A DNA stretch of 64,000 nucleotides from assembly GCF_004323735.1 (NCBI RefSeq), contig NZ_CP036455.1, positions 4,087,101 through 4,151,100 of the forward strand. The letters are read 5' to 3'. Position numbers and translations under genes: made by a program. This DNA is from Streptomonospora litoralis (GTDB lineage: Bacteria; Actinomycetota; Actinomycetes; Streptosporangiales; Streptosporangiaceae). The notes under the pieces were generated by a model. The model saw nothing but the letters and a program-made list of their open reading frames with translations. It did not search any database and was not told the origin of the DNA. Positions 58,432-64,000 of the stretch are shown here, one piece after another. Every line of letters begins with the position of its first letter. The first letter of the stretch is position 1.

Positions 58432-61341
58432 TCAGGTCGCCTCGGCCACCGCCGACTCGGCGGACGCCGCGGTCTTGGTCCGCCGCGTGCGGCGCCGCCG
58501 GGGGCGCTGCTCGGCGGAGTTCTCGGCCTCGGACGGCTCGTCGCCGCCCTCGCCCTGCTCGCCGGAACCCGACGCGGGCTCCTGGGCGGCCGCCGCCTCG
58601 GCCGGCGGCTCACCGGTCTTCTCGCCCGAGGAGTCCGCGGCGTCGGCGGCCTCGGACTCGGCCGCCGCGGCGGCGTCCTTCTTGGTGCGGCGGGTGGTCT
58701 TCCGGCCCGCGGACTTGGTGCCGGACTTGCCTGCGGACTTGCCCGCGGACTTGGTGCCGGACCGCTTGCCCTTGGCCGGGGCGGCCTCCTCCTCGGTGAG
58801 GTCCTCGGCCGCCGCCGCGCCGGCGGCGCCCGCGGCGGGCTCCAGATCGGCCGCATCCGACGCGGCGTCGGGCTCGGGCTCGGCTGGCTCCGCCTGCGGC
58901 TGCTCGGTCCGGTCCTTGTCGCCCTTGCCCTTCTTCTTGCGGCCGCCGCCGCTTGCGCTGCCGCCGCCGTTGGACTTGGGGCCGCCCACCGGCTCGGTGG
59001 AGACCGTCAGGCCCCGACCGCCGCAGTACTCGCAACTGTGCGAGAACGCCTCCAGCAGGCCCTGACCCACCCGCTTGCGGGTCATCTGCACCAGGCCCAG
59101 CGAGGTGACCTCGGCCACCTGGTGCTTGGTGCGGTCGCGTGACAGGCATTCCAGCAGCCGGCGCAGCACCAGGTCGCGGTTGCTCTCCAGCACCATGTCG
59201 ATGAAGTCGATCACAATGATGCCGCCGATGTCGCGCAGCCGCAGCTGGCGCACGATCTCCTCGGCTGCCTCCAGGTTGTTCTTGGTGACCGTCTCCTCCA
59301 GGTTGCCGCCCTGGCCGGTGAACTTGCCGGTGTTGACGTCGACCACGGTCATCGCCTCGGTGCGGTCGACGATCAGCGAGCCCCCGCTGGGCAGCCAGAC
59401 CTTGCGCTCCAGCGCCTTTGCGATCTGCTCGTCGATGCGGTAGGCGGCGAAGACGTCGCGCTCGTCGGTCCAATGCGAGAGCCGCTCCGACAGGTGCGGC
59501 GCCACGTAGTCGACGTAGTCGTGGACGGTGTCCCAGGCTTCGTCGCCGGAGACGACCAGACTGGAGAAGTCCTCGTTGAAGACGTCCCGCACGACTCGCA
59601 CCGTCAGGTCGGGCTCGCTGTTGAGCAGCGCGGGCGCGCTGGCCGAGCGCGACTTGCGCTTGATGGAGTCCCACTGCTTGGCCAGCCGGGAGATGTCGCG
59701 CTCCAGCTCCTCTTCGCTGGCGCCTTCGGCCGCCGTGCGCACGATGACGCCGGCGTTCTCGGGCATGACCTTCTTCAGGATCTGCTTGAGCCGCGTGCGC
59801 TCCTTATCGGGCAGCTTGCGGCTGATGCCGGTCATCGAGCCGTCGGGTACGTAGACCAGGTAGCGGCCGGGAAGGCTGATCTGGCTGGTCAACCGCGCGC
59901 CCTTGTGACCCAGCGGGTCCTTGGTGACCTGCACGAGCACCGACTGCCCGGACTTGAGCACGGACTCGATGCGCTTGGGCTGGCCTTCCATGCCCGAGGC
60001 GTCCCAGTTGACCTCGCCGGCGTAGAGCACGGCGTTGCGGCCCTTGCCGATGTCGACGAAGGCGGCCTCCATCGACGGCAGCACGTTCTGCACCCGGCCG
60101 AGGTAGACGTTGCCGACGTAGGACTTGTGCGTGGCCCGGTCGACGTAGTGCTCGACGAGGACATCGTCCTCCAGCACCGCGATCTGGGTGCGTTCGCCGG
60201 TGCGCCGGACGACCAGGTCGCGCTTGACCGACTCGCGCCGGGCCAGAAACTCCGACTCGGTGATGATGGGCGCGCGGCGGCGCCCCTGCTCGCGGCCCTC
60301 GCGGCGGCGCTGCTTCTTGGCCTCCAGGCGAGTAGAGCCCTTGACGGCCTGAACCTCGTCCTCGGGCGTCTTGCCGCTACGCGGTTCGCGCACCTTGACG
60401 ACGGTGTTGGGCGGATCGTCCTGGCCTTGGCCCGCAGCCTCCTCGCCGTCCCCGCCGGTGCGGCGCCGACGGCGGCGGCGGCGACGGCTCCCGCCCTCGC
60501 CCGGCTCGCCCTCGCCGGAGTCCTCCTCGGCTGCGGCAGCCGAGTCCTCTGGGGCGCGCTCGGTGCCGCCCTCGGACTCCGCGGCCTGGGTGTCCTCGGC
60601 CTCGTCCTCGCCGGTTCGGGCACGCCCGCGCCCGCGCCCTCCGCGGCGCCGGCGGCGGCGCGAGGGACGCTCGTCGTCGGTCTCGGTGTCCTCTTCGGCG
60701 GCCGACTCGGCGGCCTCCTCGGTCTGTGCGGAGGCGGCGTGCTCCGGCTCCGCCTCCGCCGGCGCCGCCGATCCGTTGCTGTGTGCGCGCGCAGCCGGCT
60801 GCGCCGGGGCGACCGGCGGCTGGAACAGCACCATCGGCGACTGGAATGCGGCGGCACCGACGGCCTCCGGCGCGACGGAGGTGTCGTCGGCGGAGGCTGC
60901 GGAATCGGCGGTGTTGGTGTAGTCCTCGGCGCGTTCCGGAGCGGAGTCGCCGCCGTCGGCCTGTGCGGGTGCAGCGGTGCGGCGGGTGCTCCGGGCTCGG
61001 CTGCGCCGCTTGGGCGCGGCCTCCTCGGCCTCCTCGGCCTCCTCCGCGTCGCCGGGCTCCTGGCGGGCGCCGCCGTCGGGCGCGGTGTCGCCGGGGGAGG
61101 TGTCCTCCAGCGTCGGCTGGCCGGCGACGGTGGTCAGGGGTCCGTCGGTCGGTTCGACGGGCTCGGGCTCGGGCGGCGGACCCGCCGAACGCAGGGCTCC
61201 GCCGCGCCGCGCCGGCCCGCTGACCTTGACTTCGCTCTCTTGCGGTGGTGCGAACGTCGTCGCCGGTGCGGCGGGTGTCTGTGTGGTTTCAGTTGTGCCC
61301 TCGGTGCTTTCGGCACCGCTGTCGGGCTCGTTGTCGAGCAT
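58432..61341 (-). CDS. rne: Ribonuclease E/G family endoribonuclease
   Basis: 969 residues. Starts RNA decay and processing by cutting single-stranded AU-rich sites. The catalytic core lies in the middle: S1-like domain (DDVLVEHYVDRATHKSYVGN, NVLPSMEAAFVDIGKGRNAV), 5' sensor, DNase I-like domain with the Mg ligands in VVDVNTGKF and IIVIDFIDM, and the Zn-link CEYCGGRG. The first 340 residues are acidic and disordered with basic Arg-rich blocks (SRRRRRRGGRGRGR), and the last 200 are Ala/Lys/Glu-rich. This core-in-the-middle layout is the actinobacterial RNase E/G form, in which both arms bind partner proteins. Confidence 0.94.
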   Translation of the reverse strand: MLDNEPDSGAESTEGTTETTQTPAAPATTFAPPQESEVKVSGPARRGGALRSAGPPPEPEPVEPTDGPLTTVAGQPTLEDTSPGDTAPDGGARQEPGDAEEAEEAEEAAPKRRSRARSTRRTAAPAQADGGDSAPERAEDYTNTADSAASADDTSVAPEAVGAAAFQSPMVLFQPPVAPAQPAARAHSNGSAAPAEAEPEHAASAQTEEAAESAAEEDTETDDERPSRRRRRRGGRGRGRARTGEDEAEDTQAAESEGGTERAPEDSAAAAEEDSGEGEPGEGGSRRRRRRRRRTGGDGEEAAGQGQDDPPNTVVKVREPRSGKTPEDEVQAVKGSTRLEAKKQRRREGREQGRRRAPIITESEFLARRESVKRDLVVRRTGERTQIAVLEDDVLVEHYVDRATHKSYVGNVYLGRVQNVLPSMEAAFVDIGKGRNAVLYAGEVNWDASGMEGQPKRIESVLKSGQSVLVQVTKDPLGHKGARLTSQISLPGRYLVYVPDGSMTGISRKLPDKERTRLKQILKKVMPENAGVIVRTAAEGASEEELERDISRLAKQWDSIKRKSRSASAPALLNSEPDLTVRVVRDVFNEDFSSLVVSGDEAWDTVHDYVDYVAPHLSERLSHWTDERDVFAAYRIDEQIAKALERKVWLPSGGSLIVDRTEAMTVVDVNTGKFTGQGGNLEETVTKNNLEAAEEIVRQLRLRDIGGIIVIDFIDMVLESNRDLVLRRLLECLSRDRTKHQVAEVTSLGLVQMTRKRVGQGLLEAFSHSCEYCGGRGLTVSTEPVGGPKSNGGGSASGGGRKKKGKGDKDRTEQPQAEPAEPEPDAASDAADLEPAAGAAGAAAAEDLTEEEAAPAKGKRSGTKSAGKSAGKSGTKSAGRKTTRRTKKDAAAAAESEAADAADSSGEKTGEPPAEAAAAQEPASGSGEQGEGGDEPSEAENSAEQRPRRRRTRRTKTAASAESAVAEAT

Positions 61342-61494
61342 CCGGGCGTTCTCCCGTCAAGTCCTCGGGCGCGGCGTCGGCGCGGGGCCGCGGCCGCTGC
61401 GCGCGCGGACTGTTGTCGCTATGTCGGCGCCGGCAGCCGGTTCGGGGCTGGCCGGGGCAAAGTCGTTTCGGGTCGCCCGCGTCCCCTGTGGAGC

Positions 61495-62262
61495 TCACTC
61501 ATCCGCAGAGCTCCGCGCGGGCGGGGTCGGCCGCGGTGTCTCCACCGTGCTTCCTGCCGGATCGGCCTGGACATCCGCGGCGAGCGGATCGGCGATCGCG
61601 TCGGGAGCACCGCCGAGCGGCCCCTGCGCCAGCCGGGTCATCACAGGCGATGACAGCGGCGCGAGGTCGGCCACCCGGCGAAGGCCGTTGACCACGTCGT
61701 CCGGTCGGACGGCAGGTGTCGTGTGCCGTACAACCATCCGAAGTATGGCATATGTCTCGTCTCGGCCCCTTGTGGCGCGCCCGTCCACCCGGAGATGGAG
61801 GACGGCCGCACGGGTGTCGAAGCGGCGGCGGCCCTTCTTGGTGAGCCGCTCCACCTCGACGGTATCTGCCGCGTCGAATGCGGCCACCGCCTCCGCGGCG
61901 TCGTCGGGGTCGACGCCGGGCAGTTCCACCAGCCACTCCGAGGCCTGCAGGCGGTCGGCCAGACCCCCCGGTGCGGCCTCTACGACCTCGACGACGTCGA
62001 GCCCGTCGGGCATGGCGCCGTCGAGCCGGACACGGACCTCGTCGGGTGCAACGGGCTCGGCCAGCGTGATCTCGAAGTACTCCGCCTCGCTTGCCACCCC
62101 GGTGGGGGCGGCGTTGACGTAGGAGAGCTTCGGGTGCGGCGTGAACCCCGCTGAGAACGCGACGGGGACACCGGCCCGGCGCAGCGCCCGCTCCAGCGCA
62201 CGGGCGATGTCGCGATGGCTCGCGAACCGCATCCTGCCGCGCTTGGTGTAGCGGACTCGCAT
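61495..62262 (-). CDS. TIGR03936 family (DUF2344) radical SAM-associated protein
   Basis: 255 residues from the ATG. Family signature RMRFASHRDIARALERALRRAGVPVAFSAGFTPHPKLSYVNA (in parts: FASHRDIARALERAL, FSAGFTPHPKLSY). Always found next to, or fused to, a radical SAM protein such as the one at 62791; the joint function is unknown, though RNA modification has been suggested. The start is uncertain: the frame is open upstream, and GGAAAGGAGAG stands 3-5 bases before an in-frame CTG at 62319, whereas the ATG at 62262 has a weak site. Confidence 0.88.
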   Translation of the reverse strand: MRVRYTKRGRMRFASHRDIARALERALRRAGVPVAFSAGFTPHPKLSYVNAAPTGVASEAEYFEITLAEPVAPDEVRVRLDGAMPDGLDVVEVVEAAPGGLADRLQASEWLVELPGVDPDDAAEAVAAFDAADTVEVERLTKKGRRRFDTRAAVLHLRVDGRATRGRDETYAILRMVVRHTTPAVRPDDVVNGLRRVADLAPLSSPVMTRLAQGPLGGAPDAIADPLAADVQADPAGSTVETPRPTPPARSSADE

Positions 62263-62644
62263 TCGCGGTCCGGGTCGTCCGGTGGAGGGTTCGGTGGTGC
62301 CCTCAGGTGCGGGGGGCAGCGTCTCTCCTTTCCTCGGTAACTCCCCGGCCGGCGAGTCGATTCCTCCCTGACTCACCCACCTGGGAGATTCACGTCTTAC
62401 TTCAGCGTACGGTGCGCTCCAAGGAGCGTGCGCCATCGGAACGGGGTTCGATGGCCGCTCGGCCGCAGCGGACCGGTGGGCGGATGACCCGATGAACACG
62501 TACTCCGTACTGGATCACCCACGTATGTGCTGTTCCCGCCCGCCGACCGGTTGAAAAGCGTTCGACCGGCTTCGATCGCGACCCCCGCGACACCCACCGG
62601 ACACCAGAGCGACACTGTGACCTGCAACGACACTCCGAGTAGAA

Positions 62645-62660
62645 ATTTCTTCAAAGAAAT
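62645..62660. promoter_or_regulatory. AT-rich palindrome, candidate operator
   Basis: ATTTCTT-CA-AAGAAAT, a perfect 7-bp inverted repeat in DNA otherwise over two-thirds GC. It lies 380 bp upstream of the TIGR03936 start and just after the terminator of the radical SAM gene. No known regulator site is matched. Confidence 0.35.
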
Positions 62661-62707
62661 CCCGCACGGATGCCAACCATCCGCGCCACCGGCCCGTCCT
62701 ACATCAC

Positions 62708-62742
62708 GTATGGCCCGGCGCGAGCGGGGCGCCGGGCCATAC
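62708..62742 (-). terminator. Terminator of the radical SAM gene
   Basis: A 14-bp perfect stem (GTATGGCCCGGCGC and complement) with a 7-base loop, 49 bases after the stop codon. Confidence 0.75.
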
Positions 62743-62790
62743 CCATCCCTCTCGCCCTTGAGCGACGAGCCCGGCACACGCCCGGCGGCC

Positions 62791-64000
62791 TCAGAGCACC
62801 GTCAGCGGCAGCGACCGGCCCGGATCGCTCGGACCGATCTGGATCTCGGTGCCCATCGTGGGGCACACCCCGCAGTCGTAGCAGGGGGTCCACCGGCAGT
62901 CGTCGACCTCGACGGACTCGTCCCCGTGCAGCGAGTCCTCCCAGTCCTGCCACAGCCACCCGCGGTCGAGTCCCGCGTCGAGATGGTCCCAGGGCAGCAC
63001 CTCGTCCTCGCGGCGCTCGCGAACGGTGAACCAGTCCAGGTCGACCGGCTCGTCGGCCAGTGCCTTCTCGGCGCACTCGCGCCAGCGCTCATAAGAGAAG
63101 TGCTCGCTCCAGCCGTCGAAGCGTCCGCCGGCGCGCCACACCTCCTCGACCACCCGGCCCACGCGCCGGTCGCCGCGGGAGAGCAGCCCCTCGATGATCG
63201 AGGGCCTGCCCTCGTGGTAGCGCAGGCCGATCGACTTGCCGTATCGGCGGTCCGAGCGCAGCTCGGCCTTGAGCTTGTGCAGCCGCGCGTCGACCACCTC
63301 GTAGGGGGTCTGGCCCGCCCACTGGAACGGGGTCTGCGGTTTGGGCACGAACCCGCCGATGGAGACGGTGCAGCGGATGTCGGTGCGTCCGGTGACCTCG
63401 CGCCCGGTGCGGATGACCTCCTTGGCCAACTCGGCGATGGCGAGTACGTCCTCGTCCTGCTCGGTCGGCAGTCCGCACATGAAGTACAGCTTGACCTGGC
63501 GCCAGCCCGCCGCGTAGGCGGCGGTGACGGTGCGGATCAGGTCCTGCTCGGTGACCATCTTGTTGATGACCCGGCGCATCCGCTCGCTGCCGCCCTCGGG
63601 GGCGAACGTCAGCCCCGAGCGCCGCCCGTTGCGGGTCAGCTCGTTGGCCAGGTCGATGTTGAACGCGTCCACTCGCGTGGACGGCAGCGACAGGCCGGTG
63701 TTGGTGCCCTCGTAGCGGTCCGCCAGCCCCTTGGCGATGTCGCCGATCTCACTGTGGTCGGCGCTGGACAGCGAGAGCAGCCCGACCTCCTGGAATCCCG
63801 ACGAACGCACACCCTGCTCGACCATCTGCGTGACGGTCTCCTTGCTGCGCTCGCGCACCGGACGGGTGATCATCCCGGCCTGGCAGAAGCGGCAGCCGCG
63901 GGTGCAGCCGCGGAAGATCTCCACGCTGTAGCGTTCGTGCACCGACTCCGCCAGCGGCACGATCGGGTCCTTCGGGTACGGCCACTTGTCGAGGTCCATG
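62791..64000 (-). CDS. Radical SAM protein, TIGR03960 type (5' part outside the window)
   Basis: At least 403 codons; the gene runs off the right edge, so its N-terminus (which in this family includes a cobalamin-binding-like domain) is missing. The visible part begins with the radical SAM cluster motif CTRGCRFCQAG (CxxxCxxC) in VEIFRGCTRGCRFC, followed by the TIM-barrel core (LSLPSTRVDAFN, LTFAPEGGSERMRRVINK, YFMCGLPTE) and ends with a Cys-rich tail CYDCGVCP. It works with the TIGR03936 protein next to it; the substrate is unknown. Confidence 0.92.
   Translation of the reverse strand, partial: MDLDKWPYPKDPIVPLAESVHERYSVEIFRGCTRGCRFCQAGMITRPVRERSKETVTQMVEQGVRSSGFQEVGLLSLSSADHSEIGDIAKGLADRYEGTNTGLSLPSTRVDAFNIDLANELTRNGRRSGLTFAPEGGSERMRRVINKMVTEQDLIRTVTAAYAAGWRQVKLYFMCGLPTEQDEDVLAIAELAKEVIRTGREVTGRTDIRCTVSIGGFVPKPQTPFQWAGQTPYEVVDARLHKLKAELRSDRRYGKSIGLRYHEGRPSIIEGLLSRGDRRVGRVVEEVWRAGGRFDGWSEHFSYERWRECAEKALADEPVDLDWFTVRERREDEVLPWDHLDAGLDRGWLWQDWEDSLHGDESVEVDDCRWTPCYDCGVCPTMGTEIQIGPSDPGRSLPLTVL

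Larger units (their letters stand above)
62263..62790. other. Intergenic region between radical SAM gene and TIGR03936 gene
   Basis: About 530 bp. Near the left gene is the possible extended start (62319). Further right are an imperfect inverted repeat CCGGTTGAA/TTCGACCGG (about 62560), the AT-rich palindrome at 62645-62660 and the terminator at 62708-62742. A gene is not supported. Confidence 0.4.

Overview
This window is chromosomal DNA from a very GC-rich actinobacterium. The core genes (nrdR-nrdJ, lexA, leuS, rplU-rpmA-obg-proB, proA, nadD-rsfS, an RNase E/G gene and a TIGR03936/TIGR03960-type pair), the B12-dependent ribonucleotide reductase and the 10-methyl fatty acid genes fit Streptosporangiales, probably Nocardiopsaceae (Streptomonospora or Nocardiopsis-like). 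The family placement is inference from gene content and style, not from a search.

Layout. 0-3 kb: a secreted family 64 beta-1,3-glucanase, a long noncoding stretch with two identical 12-bp LacI-type palindromes, a VOC protein and what looks like an AraC-regulator remnant. 3-9.2 kb: nrdJ, carrying two inteins and an anomalous AT-rich patch at its radical-site motif, with nrdR upstream under a promoter and a pair of NrdR boxes. 9.9-11.7 kb: a LysM protein and lexA, divergent, sharing two LexA boxes. 12-21 kb: a lipoprotein hydrolase, two related single-pass membrane proteins beside leuS, small envelope proteins and an acyl-CoA ligase. 21-25.8 kb: a tightly overlapping sugar ABC transporter operon ending in a family 3 glycosidase. 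25.8-30.7 kb: a cytochrome P450, a hypothetical gene, and a methyltransferase/FAD oxidoreductase pair (tmsB/tmsA type). 31-43.5 kb: a racemase-family gene, several uncharacterised actinobacterial genes, an AI-2E family transporter, dinG, a double DUF427 protein, a surface protein with an LPVAG motif, and an ECF sigma factor overlapping a membrane partner.

44.2-46 kb has no convincing gene. It holds about 140-bp repeat units in two arrays of opposite orientation around a central segment with a 53-nt hairpin. It ends at a tRNA-Ala(GGC) gene; a second tRNA-Ala(GGC), differing by one base, lies 3.2 kb further on, and the pair brackets a sirtuin and an MFS exporter. 49.4-58.2 kb is housekeeping: phosphatase-rsfS-nadD, an M48 protease, proA, a 33-residue zinc-ribbon gene, a small conserved gene, proB, obg, rpmA, rplU. 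58.4-64 kb: the RNase E/G gene, a TIGR03936-type protein and the 3' part of a radical SAM gene cut by the window end.

Functional links seen: NrdR should repress its own operon with nrdJ; LexA should control itself and the LysM protein; the binding protein, two permeases and family 3 glycosidase form one uptake-and-hydrolysis unit without its own ATPase; TmsA and TmsB type proteins would together make 10-methyl branched fatty acids. No CRISPR array, transposase, integrase, phage gene or recognisable new defence system was seen. The least explained items are the inverted repeat arrays at 44.3-45.8 kb and the AT-rich patch inside nrdJ.
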